Positions 42,864 through 51,705 of a stretch of 64,000 nucleotides of DNA are shown here, one piece after another (position 1 is the first letter of the stretch; each line of letters starts with the position of its first letter). Both the position numbers and the translations under genes were made by a program. Under the pieces are notes generated by a model. That model had not been told where the DNA came from and searched no databases. It saw only the letters and a list, made by a program, of their open reading frames with translations. Origin of the DNA: Bacteroidetes bacterium UBA1312 (GTDB lineage Bacteria; Bacteroidota; Bacteroidia; Chitinophagales; Chitinophagaceae); contig DBTQ01000001.1 in the NCBI GenBank assembly GCA_002307135.1, forward strand, positions 1 to 64,000, written 5' to 3'.

Positions 42864-43871
42864 ATGGATCATTTAAAAACAGTTCTTGTTACTCAAAGTT
42901 TTGGAAGAGAAAATGAATATAGAAGAGTCTTATTTACCATATTAAGCTACGTTTCATTTACAAGTACTGATTGCAAGATTGTACTATTTACTGATAATCC
43001 AGATTGGTTTTCAAAACCATTATTAGGATTATCAGTGGATTATGTTGCACTGACACCAGAAAAGGTCAAACAAATGCGAGGTGAAATTGATTTTTTACAT
43101 CGTATGAAAATAGCCTTGATTGAGGAATCTTTTCAAAAATATCCGGATTGTAAAATATTATATGCTGATTCGGATACGTTTTTTACAAAAAATCCGGAAT
43201 CATTAATTGCTATACTATCCCCTAGCAGGTGCTGTATGCACCTTTATGAATATCAGTTTGATGAAATAAAAGATGCCAAGCTTCCAGCAGGTCAGAGTTT
43301 TAGGGATTTTTACCGGTTAATTAATAATTCTTCTTTTAAGCTCGCTAACAATCAACCTATTAACGTCAGTCCGACTATGGTTTCGTGGAATGCTGGTGTG
43401 ATGTTTTTTCATCCTGAGCATAAGAAATTTATACCGGATGTATATGCGTTAACAGATCAATTTTATCCTGAAAGTAAAAACCATGCGAGTGAGCAGTATG
43501 CATTTTCTATAATTTTACAAACGAATATTGAGATAGTTGCATGTGAGTCTGTAAATTATCATTATTGGTATCGAATAAAAAAGCAAATAGCTGATCAGTT
43601 TTTTCTGTCCAATATGACAGATGACTTTTTTGATTTACCATTATCATTAAAGTTAAGTCGTGTACAGGACTGGGTTATTAAATTGCCGGTTATATTTGAT
43701 ACGCATGAATGGACTATCCGTGATAAAGCAATTCAGGCTTTTAATACGAATGATTTTTTACAGGGTTATAAATGGGGAATACAAGCAATAGTTCAAAAGC
43801 CCTTTGGAAGTAAATCTTTTTTAAAAGATGTATTGTATCATTTAAAACGCCAAATAAAAGGACGTGAATAA
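42864..43871 (+). CDS. Putative GT-A glycosyltransferase (GT8-like DxD protein)
   Basis: 335 residues from ATG 42864, eight bases after the acyltransferase stop. TVLVTQSFGRENEYRRVLFTILSY opens a GT-A type fold; KILYADSDTFFTKNP contains the D-S-D metal site and VSWNAGVMFFHPEHKKF is the GT8/GT-77-like NAGV motif. I cannot name the family with certainty; nucleotide-diphospho-sugar transferase is the safest class. The last ~80 residues are basic. It overlaps the next gene by 8 bases. Confidence 0.72.
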   Translation: MDHLKTVLVTQSFGRENEYRRVLFTILSYVSFTSTDCKIVLFTDNPDWFSKPLLGLSVDYVALTPEKVKQMRGEIDFLHRMKIALIEESFQKYPDCKILYADSDTFFTKNPESLIAILSPSRCCMHLYEYQFDEIKDAKLPAGQSFRDFYRLINNSSFKLANNQPINVSPTMVSWNAGVMFFHPEHKKFIPDVYALTDQFYPESKNHASEQYAFSIILQTNIEIVACESVNYHYWYRIKKQIADQFFLSNMTDDFFDLPLSLKLSRVQDWVIKLPVIFDTHEWTIRDKAIQAFNTNDFLQGYKWGIQAIVQKPFGSKSFLKDVLYHLKRQIKGRE

Positions 43872-44748
43872 TAAGGTGAAGATAAAAGTTGGGATGTGCG
43901 TAGCGTACGATTGGTATTTATTGGAACATTCTATTCCGCTTATTTATGACCATGCAGATATAATTTGTTTGAGTTTGGATAAGGATCGTATAAGTTGGAC
44001 AGGTAATCCATTTTCATGGAATGAAGCAGGGTTTGTCAATTTGATTAAAATACTAGATCCACTTGGTAAGATAGATCTTTATCAAGATGATTTTCATATC
44101 AAAGATCTTACCCCCATGGAAAATGAAGTAAGACAGCGGAAATTGATTGCAGAAAGAATGGGTAGTGGCGGATGGCATATCCAACTTGATACAGACGAAT
44201 ATTTTATTAATTTCGGAGAGTTTGTCCGCTTTTTACAAAATTTAAAACCTCAACGTCAACTAAATGTTGTATGTCCTTGGGTGACACTGTATAAGCAAGA
44301 TGAAAATGGTTTTTATTATGTAAAACCATCAAATATTGAGAATACAGAATTTATACAAATAGCAACAATGTGGCCTCATTATGAATATGGTCGTCGTAAT
44401 GGTTATTTCAATATTTATACTGATTTTGTAATCTTGCATCAAAGTTGGGCAAGATCGGAAAGTGAAATCTGGGAGAAACTAAATAATTGGGGGCATAAAA
44501 ACGATTTTGACCTCAATAAATATTTTAATCAATGGAGCCAATTAAATTTAGGAAACTATACTTTATATCGTGATTTTCATCATTTGCAACCTGCATTGTG
44601 GCCTGCTTTAGGTTTTATCGAAGCTAACACAATTATGAATTTGATTCAAGAGAGTAAAAAGGTGCAATTACTTAAGTTGTCGCCAATAAAACTAAGACTG
44701 AAAAATTCGATTTGGTTGTCCCGTTTACGTTCTATCCTAAAAAAGTAA
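43864..44748 (+). CDS. Glycosyltransferase-like protein, GT2-type fold
   Basis: 294 residues beginning at a GTG that overlaps the previous stop. IKVGMCVAYDWYLLEHSIPLI is a GT-A-like opening and WHIQLDTDEYFIN carries the D-T-D metal site; the tail PIKLRLKNSIWLSRLR is basic. The YDHADIICLSLDKDRISWTGN segment resembles proteins annotated as glycosyltransferase family 2 in other surface loci. Substrates are unknown. Operon position, overlapping the previous gene by 8 bases, supports a role in the same glycan. Confidence 0.68.
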   Translation: MNNKVKIKVGMCVAYDWYLLEHSIPLIYDHADIICLSLDKDRISWTGNPFSWNEAGFVNLIKILDPLGKIDLYQDDFHIKDLTPMENEVRQRKLIAERMGSGGWHIQLDTDEYFINFGEFVRFLQNLKPQRQLNVVCPWVTLYKQDENGFYYVKPSNIENTEFIQIATMWPHYEYGRRNGYFNIYTDFVILHQSWARSESEIWEKLNNWGHKNDFDLNKYFNQWSQLNLGNYTLYRDFHHLQPALWPALGFIEANTIMNLIQESKKVQLLKLSPIKLRLKNSIWLSRLRSILKK

Positions 44749-44758
44749 TTAAAATTTT

Positions 44759-45679
44759 ATGCGTACATCAATAATTATTCCAACTTATAATGGAGCTCAC
44801 AAAATTTTAAACTTATTGTCAGGGTTAGAGCAACAATCTACAATGCCTGATGAAGTAATTGTTGTGGTTGATGGATCAACTGACGGTACTGCCGATTTAT
44901 TAAGGAAGACCAACTTTAAATTCCATAATTTCAATTTAATTGAACAAGGAAATGGAGGCCGTGCAAAAGTTAGAAATAGGGGAGCTGAAGTAGCTAAAGG
45001 AGATTTATTTATATTTATTGACGATGATATGCAGGTACCTTCAGATTGGCTTGCGCAACATATAATTCATCATGAACTAAATAAAGGAAGTATTGCTACA
45101 GGAAGACTTAAGGATCCGTATGAAAAGGATGGGGACGATTTTCAGAAATTCAAATCTTGGCTTAATAATAAATGGAATGAAAATTTACCACAAGAGGATA
45201 ATCAAACTGCAATATTGTTAGATTATCCTTATATAACCGCAAATAATTTTTCCATACCCAAAGCAATTTTTGAAGAACTCAAGGGTTTTGACGGTCGTCT
45301 TACAGATGCTGAAGATTATGATATGGCTAAAAGGGCAATGCTCCTTAATATTCCATTATATATTAATCATCAAGCAATTGCATGGCATTATGACCATGTT
45401 AACTGCTTAAAATATGTGCAGAGACAACGCCAGTATACCATCGCACAAAATAAACTTGAGCAATTAAAACCAGAGCTCTATAATAATGATCATCAATATA
45501 AAATCACAAGACCAACTGGAATTAAAGGCTATATTTTCAACATATTAAGTACAAAATGGTGGGTGTCAAGTGTTGATAAAGGTACTTGGAAATGGTTGCC
45601 CGAAGCGCTCCGTTATAAGCTTTATGATATGATTATTACAGCAAACGGGAGCTTTTTCCCAGAAAAAGCGATTTTGTAA
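44759..45679 (+). CDS. Glycosyltransferase family 2
   Basis: 306 residues with a standard GT2 start (RTSIIIPTYNGAHKILNLLSGLE, 2-24), EVIVVVDGSTDGTADLL, GNGGRAKVRNRGAEVAKGDLFIFIDDDMQ (DDD metal site near residue 90) and a later GFDGRLTDAEDYDMAKRA block, the mark of GT2 acceptor sites. C-terminal part ends in basic residues. It is the last plus-strand gene before two minus-strand genes. Confidence 0.92.
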   Translation: MRTSIIIPTYNGAHKILNLLSGLEQQSTMPDEVIVVVDGSTDGTADLLRKTNFKFHNFNLIEQGNGGRAKVRNRGAEVAKGDLFIFIDDDMQVPSDWLAQHIIHHELNKGSIATGRLKDPYEKDGDDFQKFKSWLNNKWNENLPQEDNQTAILLDYPYITANNFSIPKAIFEELKGFDGRLTDAEDYDMAKRAMLLNIPLYINHQAIAWHYDHVNCLKYVQRQRQYTIAQNKLEQLKPELYNNDHQYKITRPTGIKGYIFNILSTKWWVSSVDKGTWKWLPEALRYKLYDMIITANGSFFPEKAIL

Positions 45680-45697
45680 TCAGTTTATAATATTAAT

Positions 45698-46324
45698 TTA
45701 GTTTCTGTTAGTAGTTACTTGCAGCAAAAATTGAGGATAGCGCATTTCTGCTAAATATCCAAAAGATAATAGGGATATCAAATCCATCTTTTTGGAACGG
45801 GTAGGGTCAAGCCCTTTTATAATTTGCACTGAATATCCCGCCTCTTCAAACATACGAATCATACTCTTTTTTGTAAAAAAACGCATGTGTGTTCGATCCA
45901 TTATTCCAGCATCTACATATTCAAAATCTCTTTTTATAAGAATGTTCAGAAATTCTTGATAATGAAGTATATTAGGGATAGATGCAATGATCATTCCATT
46001 TTTATTCAAAAGTCGATGACAAAGTTTTAATGCGTTATATGGGTCAGGCATGTGTTCCAGAACATCATTAAAGCAAATCAAATCAAATGTTCTATCAATA
46101 TTAAGAATTGCATCCTCAAAAAAGCCGGTAAAAACTTTGTCTAATAAGGTTTCTGCTTTTACAGCGGCAGCAGCTACTGGCTCTATACCCCAAACTTCAC
46201 AATTGCATTTTTCTTTAACTGATTGCCCAAATAAACCCTCACTGCACCCTACATCTAATACAGATTGAACTGCTGTAGGTACAATTGATACAATTTCTGG
46301 GCGTGACATGCTATAATAGGCCAT
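45698..46324 (-). CDS. Class I SAM-dependent methyltransferase
   Basis: 208 residues with a Rossmann methyltransferase core: SVLDVGCSEGLFGQSV (23-38, glycine motif I), CEVWGIEPVAAAAVKA, FDLICFNDVLEHMPDP (motif IV), RLLNKNGMIIASIPNILHY, and RTHMRFFTKKSMIRMFEEAGY. This is the Methyltransf_11/23-like group often found among polysaccharide genes. It is on the minus strand, against its neighbours. A methylated end group recognised by the Wzt C-terminal domain is one possible role, by analogy. Confidence 0.9.
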   Translation of the reverse strand: MAYYSMSRPEIVSIVPTAVQSVLDVGCSEGLFGQSVKEKCNCEVWGIEPVAAAAVKAETLLDKVFTGFFEDAILNIDRTFDLICFNDVLEHMPDPYNALKLCHRLLNKNGMIIASIPNILHYQEFLNILIKRDFEYVDAGIMDRTHMRFFTKKSMIRMFEEAGYSVQIIKGLDPTRSKKMDLISLLSFGYLAEMRYPQFLLQVTTNRN

Positions 46325-46338
46325 ACGTATGATTTGTG

Positions 46339-46346
46339 CGAAAGTA
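46339..46346 (-). promoter_or_regulatory. Possible -7 box (TACTTTCG on minus) for the methyltransferase gene
   Basis: CGAAAGTA reads TACTTTCG on minus, one base off consensus, 15 bases before the ATG at 46324. Confidence 0.3.
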
Positions 46347-46433
46347 AATTATTTTTTCAATTATTACTGCATGTAAAATAATAGCGCAAATTAAGTATTA
46401 GTATGTAAGCTTGTATATTTTGTAATCGTTGAA

Positions 46434-47417
46434 TTACTCAGCTTTTCCAAAAAAAATATTTTTTGCCCCCTTATAGATAATTGGATTTGTACGACTGTTA
46501 TATTTCGATGAATACTTAGGTATATTGAATAACCAATAAGGAAGTGCTTTATTCCATGCATGGAGTAATTTGCGTACTTCTATTTTGGATTTTTGAGATA
46601 CAAAAAGGTATGATAATAAATAGTATAAGTAATTTAAAAGAGTAAATAAGATAAATGCGGTATACTTAGTATAACCTTCTTTATACCAGTACAATCCGAG
46701 GCTAATCTGAGCTTGAATAAACATAATTTCTGGAGGTGCACTTTGCCCTCCTAAGTGTATGATTGTAGCTTGAGGATAATAAACTATATCAAATTTTTTC
46801 GCAATTCTATTCCTGCACCATTCAGTTTCTTCGCAATAAAGGAAAAAATCGGGGTCAAATCCCAGTGTCGTTTCATAGACATTCTTTTTTAAAAGCATAA
46901 ATGCACCTGATATATCGCCAACCACGCACATTGTATTTCTTTCGGAAAATGAACTTTTGATATTGAATAATTTATACAATATTGGGTTGTTAGATATGCA
47001 GTAGGATAAGAAATTATGTTTAATAAATGGATAAAATGAAGGTTGGTAAGAGCCGTCGGCATTAAGTAACTTACATCCAAGTATTCCAATATTATCTTTC
47101 GATTCTTTTAATATATTGACACAAGCGGTTATACTATCGTCAGTTATTAGTGTGTCTGAATTGAGGAGTAATAAAAAATCACCTTTAGCATTTTTCATGC
47201 CTAAATTATTGGCTCTCCCAAAACCAATATTCTCATCGGAACGCAAATATATTATTTTAGGATACTGTTGGAGAAAAAGAGGTTTATAATCAGTTTTAGG
47301 GAAATTATCTACGATAATAATTTCAAAATCAATGCTTGTAAAGGCATAGATTGATTTGAGGCAATCTAATGTTATTTGAGGCGTATTGAAATTTATTACG
47401 ATGATGGATAAGGTCAT
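46434..47417 (-). CDS. Glycosyltransferase family 2, rhamnosyltransferase-like
   Basis: 327 residues: LSIIVINFNTPQITLDCLKSI (3-23), NIGFGRANNLGMKNAKGDFLLLLNSDT (metal site NSDT), GDISGAFMLLKKNVYETTLGFDPDFFLYCEETEW, then hydrophobic helices near the end (YTAFILFTLLNYLYYLLSYL), as in WbbL/RfbN-type rhamnosyltransferases. Substrate is inferred only. A divergent promoter pair at 47464 and 47502 separates it from the GT4 gene. Confidence 0.9.
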   Translation of the reverse strand: MTLSIIVINFNTPQITLDCLKSIYAFTSIDFEIIIVDNFPKTDYKPLFLQQYPKIIYLRSDENIGFGRANNLGMKNAKGDFLLLLNSDTLITDDSITACVNILKESKDNIGILGCKLLNADGSYQPSFYPFIKHNFLSYCISNNPILYKLFNIKSSFSERNTMCVVGDISGAFMLLKKNVYETTLGFDPDFFLYCEETEWCRNRIAKKFDIVYYPQATIIHLGGQSAPPEIMFIQAQISLGLYWYKEGYTKYTAFILFTLLNYLYYLLSYLFVSQKSKIEVRKLLHAWNKALPYWLFNIPKYSSKYNSRTNPIIYKGAKNIFFGKAE

Positions 47418-47463
47418 TTGGATTTATGCTTTGCTAATTATTTTTGTTCCTGAAAATCTACCA

Positions 47464-47471
47464 CAAATATA
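47464..47471 (-). promoter_or_regulatory. -7 box (TATATTTG on minus) for the minus-strand GT2 gene
   Basis: CAAATATA on plus is a perfect minus-strand TAnnTTTG box, 47 bases before the ATG at 47417. Confidence 0.45.
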
Positions 47472-47501
47472 TGTAGGTTTGGTTATTAAGCTTTTAAAAT
47501 C

Positions 47502-47509
47502 TACTTTTG
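47502..47509 (+). promoter_or_regulatory. Promoter: TTTG at 47478, TACTTTTG -7 box
   Basis: TACTTTTG with TTTG at 47478-47481, 20 bases upstream. It would start the second plus-strand part of the locus and supports the ATG at 47555 over the earlier in-frame TTG at 47507. Confidence 0.55.
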
Positions 47510-47554
47510 CTTGAAGCTAACAATACCTTCTTTGGTGTTGAAGAATCGAATGAT

Positions 47555-48688
47555 ATGCTCAAAACTAAAGTCACTTACATAATCTCTGATATTGATAAGG
47601 CTTTGGCTTTTGAATGGATTGCAGATCATTTAAATAAGGAAAAGTTTGACTTGAATTTTATATTGTTGAATAACGGGAATTCAAAGTTGGAAGACTTTTT
47701 GAATGAGCATAAAATTTCTGTAGAAAGAATTAATATTCATTCAAAAAAAGATTGGCCGAGCGTTTGGTTGCGATTGTTCTTTTATTTTAAACGACAGAAA
47801 CCGGATATTATTCATTGCCACTTGTTCACCGCAAATATCCTGGGATTATCCGCCGCTAAAATGGCTCGTGTCAAACATAGAATATACACTCGGCATCATT
47901 CAGATTATCACTTTCGTTATTTTTCCAAAGGAGTCAAATGGGATAAACTCTGCAACTATCTCGCTACTGCTATTATTGCACCTTCAGGAGCAGTAAAAAA
48001 GGTACTCACAGAAATGGAGTCAGTTCCGGAAGCAAAAATACAATTGATACATCATGGCTTTGATTTGGCATATTTTAGTAATGTTTCAGATGGCCTTCAT
48101 CAAAAATTAAGAGACCAATATAATCTTAGTAATAAATCGCCGGTTATAGGTGTAATATCGCGTTTTACAGAATTAAAAGGTATTCAATATATAATTCCTG
48201 CATTTCAAAAATTATTAATTGGATATCCAAATGCTTTGCTTTTGTTGTTTAATGCAAGAGGTGATTATGAAAAACAGATCAATAGTTTACTGGAGACTTT
48301 GCCAAAGGGATCATTTTATAGTGTTCCATTTGAACAAGAGTTAGCTGCAATTTATTCATTGTTCGATATATTTGTTCAGGTATCTGTAGATACAAATATT
48401 GAGGCTTTTGGGCAAACTTATGTGGAAGCATTAGCTGCAGGTGTACCCTCTATTTTTACACTTGCAGGTATTGCGCCTGATTTTATTATTAATGGCGAAA
48501 ATGCAGTTGTGGTGCCATTTAAAGATGCACATGCAATTTATAATGGTATGATTCATATCCTTCAAGACAGAACCTTTTCAGATCAGATGATACAGAAAGG
48601 TAAGAAGGATGTATATGCCCAATTTGCGATTAGTAAAATGATATCGGCACTTGAAAATTTATATATGAAAATATATGTAGTAAAATGA
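47555..48688 (+). CDS. Glycosyltransferase family 4
   Basis: 377 residues from ATG 47555. GT-B fold: N-terminal WIADHLNKEKFDLNFILLNNG and DIIHCHLFTANILG, then the donor-binding half with SPVIGVISRFTELKGIQYIIPAF and the retaining GT4 motif NIEAFGQTYVEALAAGVPSIFT (E-x7-E). Function is transfer of an unspecified sugar in the locus. Its TGA overlaps the ATG of a broken acyltransferase gene by the ATGA arrangement. Confidence 0.92.
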   Translation: MLKTKVTYIISDIDKALAFEWIADHLNKEKFDLNFILLNNGNSKLEDFLNEHKISVERINIHSKKDWPSVWLRLFFYFKRQKPDIIHCHLFTANILGLSAAKMARVKHRIYTRHHSDYHFRYFSKGVKWDKLCNYLATAIIAPSGAVKKVLTEMESVPEAKIQLIHHGFDLAYFSNVSDGLHQKLRDQYNLSNKSPVIGVISRFTELKGIQYIIPAFQKLLIGYPNALLLLFNARGDYEKQINSLLETLPKGSFYSVPFEQELAAIYSLFDIFVQVSVDTNIEAFGQTYVEALAAGVPSIFTLAGIAPDFIINGENAVVVPFKDAHAIYNGMIHILQDRTFSDQMIQKGKKDVYAQFAISKMISALENLYMKIYVVK

Positions 48689-48794
48689 AACTAGTAGAAG
48701 ACAAATTTTTTTTCCTGCATTAACCGGAGTTAGATCGATTGCTGCGATAATGGTGTGTGTTTTTCATTTCAATCCATTTACAAAGGTTTATTAA
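48685..48794 (+). pseudogene. Remnant of an acyltransferase family 3 gene, frameshifted and truncated
   Basis: ATG 48685 overlaps the GT4 stop (ATGA) as in a coupled operon gene, but runs to a stop after MKLVEDKFFFLH. Adding one T to the eight-T run at 48706-48713 restores MKLVEDKFFFPALTG and then VRSIAAIMVCVFHFNPF, the N-terminus typical of acyltransferase-3 proteins. After FTKVY a TAA follows at 48792, and no later part of the gene is found. Even allowing for a homopolymer error the gene ends after ~36 codons, so it is a relic. Confidence 0.7.
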
Positions 48795-48933
48795 TGTAAA
48801 TAATTGATTATGATTTTTTGATAAATTATTTACTCATTATCTCTTATAATTGCAATTATTTGTACATCTTTACCTCCAGATTTTCTTTTACAATTTACTT
48901 TACTTCTAAAGAAGTAATTACAATTAAATAATT

Positions 48934-49719
48934 ATGGACTTAGTCGAAAAAAATAAAAACCAAATTACGAACCAACGACATCCATGGGAAGAGGTACGAT
49001 TTGAATTTTTCTTAAAGAAAATCCGGAAGTATGTAGATTTGAAAACGGAGAATTATATACTTGATGTGGGTTGTGGGGATGCCTATTTTATTGCCAAGTT
49101 GAATGAAATATATCCAAATTTGATATGCATTGGAGTTGATATAAATTTTTCGGAGCACGATATCCAAAAACTAAAGCAAATTCATAGTAAATCAAAATTT
49201 GAATTGTTTAATTCTATTAAAAAAGCGAGGGAACACGTTCCACGAATAGATTTGATTTTATTGATGGATGTTATAGAACATATAGAAAATGATGTCGATT
49301 TTTTATTATACGATATAGCTCCAATTGTAGAAAAAAATAATGCCATTGTTTTTATTACAGTACCAGCGTACCAAAAGTTATTTACAAAGCACGATGTGTT
49401 TTTAGGTCATTATAGAAGGTATAATAATGCTCTATTACTGAGCGCCATACAAAAGGGAAATTTGGCAAAAATAGAGGTGGGGTATTTCTTTTCATCATTG
49501 ATTGGGTTGCGGATTTTGGAAAAAGTAGTAGATAAAATTAATCCTAGTCGAAATATCGATGGTTTAGCAAACTGGAATGCAGGTACATTCACCAGCAAAC
49601 TGGTGTATAATATGCTCTTATTTGATAATAAACTCAGCCTCTTTTTTGAAAGGATGAAAATAAAATTACCGGGTCTTTCTAATTATATTATTTGTAAAAA
49701 AATAACCATTAACGAATAA
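48934..49719 (+). CDS. Class I SAM-dependent methyltransferase
   Basis: 261 residues: NYILDVGCGDAYFIAKL (38-54), NLICIGVDINFSEHDI, IDLILLMDVIEHIENDVDFLLYDI, AIVFITVPAYQKLFTKHDVFLGHYRRY and the later VEVGYFFSSLIGLRILEKV. The order matches the Methyltransf_11/23 group often paired with membrane glycosyltransferases. The 245-base gap before it holds the acyltransferase remnant and AT-rich DNA. It leads a run of tightly packed genes (next start 9 bases on). Confidence 0.88.
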   Translation: MDLVEKNKNQITNQRHPWEEVRFEFFLKKIRKYVDLKTENYILDVGCGDAYFIAKLNEIYPNLICIGVDINFSEHDIQKLKQIHSKSKFELFNSIKKAREHVPRIDLILLMDVIEHIENDVDFLLYDIAPIVEKNNAIVFITVPAYQKLFTKHDVFLGHYRRYNNALLLSAIQKGNLAKIEVGYFFSSLIGLRILEKVVDKINPSRNIDGLANWNAGTFTSKLVYNMLLFDNKLSLFFERMKIKLPGLSNYIICKKITINE

Positions 49720-49728
49720 AATTTTTAC

Positions 49729-51705
49729 ATGCTAACAGCTGCTGATTTTTTAATCTCATTTTTGTGGATACTCATATTGATGTGCTCTTCTTTGGTAATA
49801 GGTAATCTGTTGCAAAGTATTATCAATAGGCTTTACGGTTATGAAGCTCAGCTTCCTTTATATTGGAAACTTCTGTCTGGCTTGTTTTTCGGTGTTAGTA
49901 TATATGCAATTTTCACAACGAAAGGATTATCGATCCTTTTATTTAGTCCGATATTAATTTTATTGCTCTTAAAACAATTATTGAAGCATCAGAGTTCTAG
50001 ATTAGCAAATACTAAAACAAAATCCGAATATGTTTTTTTAGGTGCAGCTATTGTACTACAGTTTATATTTTTTACCTACACGTTGGTATCTTCAAATACT
50101 AATTTTGTTACATTCATATCGGGAGATTTCAATATTTATTACCGCATGGCAGTGCACCTAAGTGAATATGGTGTAGAGGCATATAATTTTAATTACGACA
50201 CTAGTAATTTAAAAATGCCCAGCCTTTATCACTATGGTGATTTATGGGTTTATGCATTAATTAGCCGCATTACGAACGCCAATCCATCAGTTGTCTTTAT
50301 CATTGCATTTACCTGTTTGTCTTCCATTTTTTCTTTAGGACTCTTTACCTACATTAGAGATGTTTTTGCTACAAAAATTCAGCAATACAAAGTATATCTT
50401 TATTTGATTTTGTTCGCTGGGCTATTTGCAGGATTTCAATTTTGTTTTCCGGCATTCATTCGTCGATTCGCAGAACCATATACACTGTCAATTTTCAATT
50501 GGGGCAAAGTGCTTGTATTGTCTTGTTCCTTGATTGGATTGTTGATACTGGTCAGAATTAAAGATTGGAAACCATTAGCCATTTTAAGTATTATAGCAGG
50601 ACTGTTTTACATTAACTCGATTCCGGCAATATATGGTGCTATTTTTCTTTTATTGGCAATCGAATTATTGGGCAAACGACTTAAATTTAAAACTTGGTTC
50701 GTTATTAATACTATTTACATTGGAGGGCTAATCATAGCGTTATTTTTTCAATACAAATTATTGCCAATGACCTTTGGTTTGGAGCATATTTCTGCTTCAC
50801 AAACACAAAAGCCAACACTATTGCATAATTTGACATTTGGCAAGTACTTGCATACTGCAATTAATATTTTTATTGGCGGATGGCTACAATTATTAACGCT
50901 TGCACCATATTTCTTACTGATGCTGATTACATTTGTATTGAATAGATCGGGTAAAATTCAATTCAAAAAAATTTGGTCAGAGATTGATTATAGCGTTTTA
51001 TTCCTGTTTTTTGTTTTTGCGTCGGGATTATTTAGTTGGGCAATAATTTACCCACTGAGAGTTGATACTGTTCAATTTTTTCACAATTTAGTGGCGCCTG
51101 TTTATGTGGTAATCATTACATTGATTTTGTATTATATCATTGTAAATTCGACCAATAAAATATTGATTCCACTAGCCATATTTACTGCGTTGGGGTCTGC
51201 ATATATAAGTAGTCAGCATATTTTTTATGCTAACATTTTTAATAAAAGTGAATGGCAACAAATGCAAAGCTTTTTTAAAGATGATAAACAAGGCACACTT
51301 TTTGTCAATGTCAAACCAATGAAGGAATTGACATCAGCATTTAATCGTAAAACGGATCAATATATTCCATTGAATATTCTTAACTATAAATGGAAAAATT
51401 ATCAGAATGTGTCATTAAATACTCCGTTTATTCCGATTAGTGAAAATGAAGTTTACTATGTAGAGGCAAAGGATGATATTGCTACAGCTACATTTACTAC
51501 TTATATGGATAAATGCAAAGCCGAAAATATTAATGATGTCGATCTGATGACCAAGAAATTTATAAAAGATTTTAGGGTGAAGTATATTTCAGTATCATTA
51601 GATACTTCATTGCCCGTTTCTTTAAGAAATAACCTAATGGATTCACTATTACTTAAAAATGCAAACTATATAGTTTACAAAATAAATTTAGATGGCTTCA
51701 AATAG
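49729..51705 (+). CDS. Large polytopic membrane protein, GT-C-like candidate
   Basis: 658 residues with 11-13 predicted membrane helices over the first ~500 residues, and a soluble C-terminal part (~515-658: WQQMQSFFKDDKQGTLFVNV, KSINYTV-like end). Early loop residues FISGDFNIYYRMAVHLSEYG (near 130) and YHYGDLWVYALISRITN resemble the first periplasmic loop of GT-C glycosyltransferases, which often carry acidic residues there (D, E). It lies between a methyltransferase and a dolichyl-phosphate-glucose-synthase-like GT2, the classic setting for a lipid-sugar-using GT-C. I do not recognise a named family; no Wzy or O-antigen ligase signature was seen. Confidence 0.6.
   Translation: MLTAADFLISFLWILILMCSSLVIGNLLQSIINRLYGYEAQLPLYWKLLSGLFFGVSIYAIFTTKGLSILLFSPILILLLLKQLLKHQSSRLANTKTKSEYVFLGAAIVLQFIFFTYTLVSSNTNFVTFISGDFNIYYRMAVHLSEYGVEAYNFNYDTSNLKMPSLYHYGDLWVYALISRITNANPSVVFIIAFTCLSSIFSLGLFTYIRDVFATKIQQYKVYLYLILFAGLFAGFQFCFPAFIRRFAEPYTLSIFNWGKVLVLSCSLIGLLILVRIKDWKPLAILSIIAGLFYINSIPAIYGAIFLLLAIELLGKRLKFKTWFVINTIYIGGLIIALFFQYKLLPMTFGLEHISASQTQKPTLLHNLTFGKYLHTAINIFIGGWLQLLTLAPYFLLMLITFVLNRSGKIQFKKIWSEIDYSVLFLFFVFASGLFSWAIIYPLRVDTVQFFHNLVAPVYVVIITLILYYIIVNSTNKILIPLAIFTALGSAYISSQHIFYANIFNKSEWQQMQSFFKDDKQGTLFVNVKPMKELTSAFNRKTDQYIPLNILNYKWKNYQNVSLNTPFIPISENEVYYVEAKDDIATATFTTYMDKCKAENINDVDLMTKKFIKDFRVKYISVSLDTSLPVSLRNNLMDSLLLKNANYIVYKINLDGFK

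Noticed and set aside
48706..48713. Eight-T run as an active phase-variation switch
   Set aside because: The downstream gene body is missing after ~36 codons, so switching would not restore a functional protein in this window.
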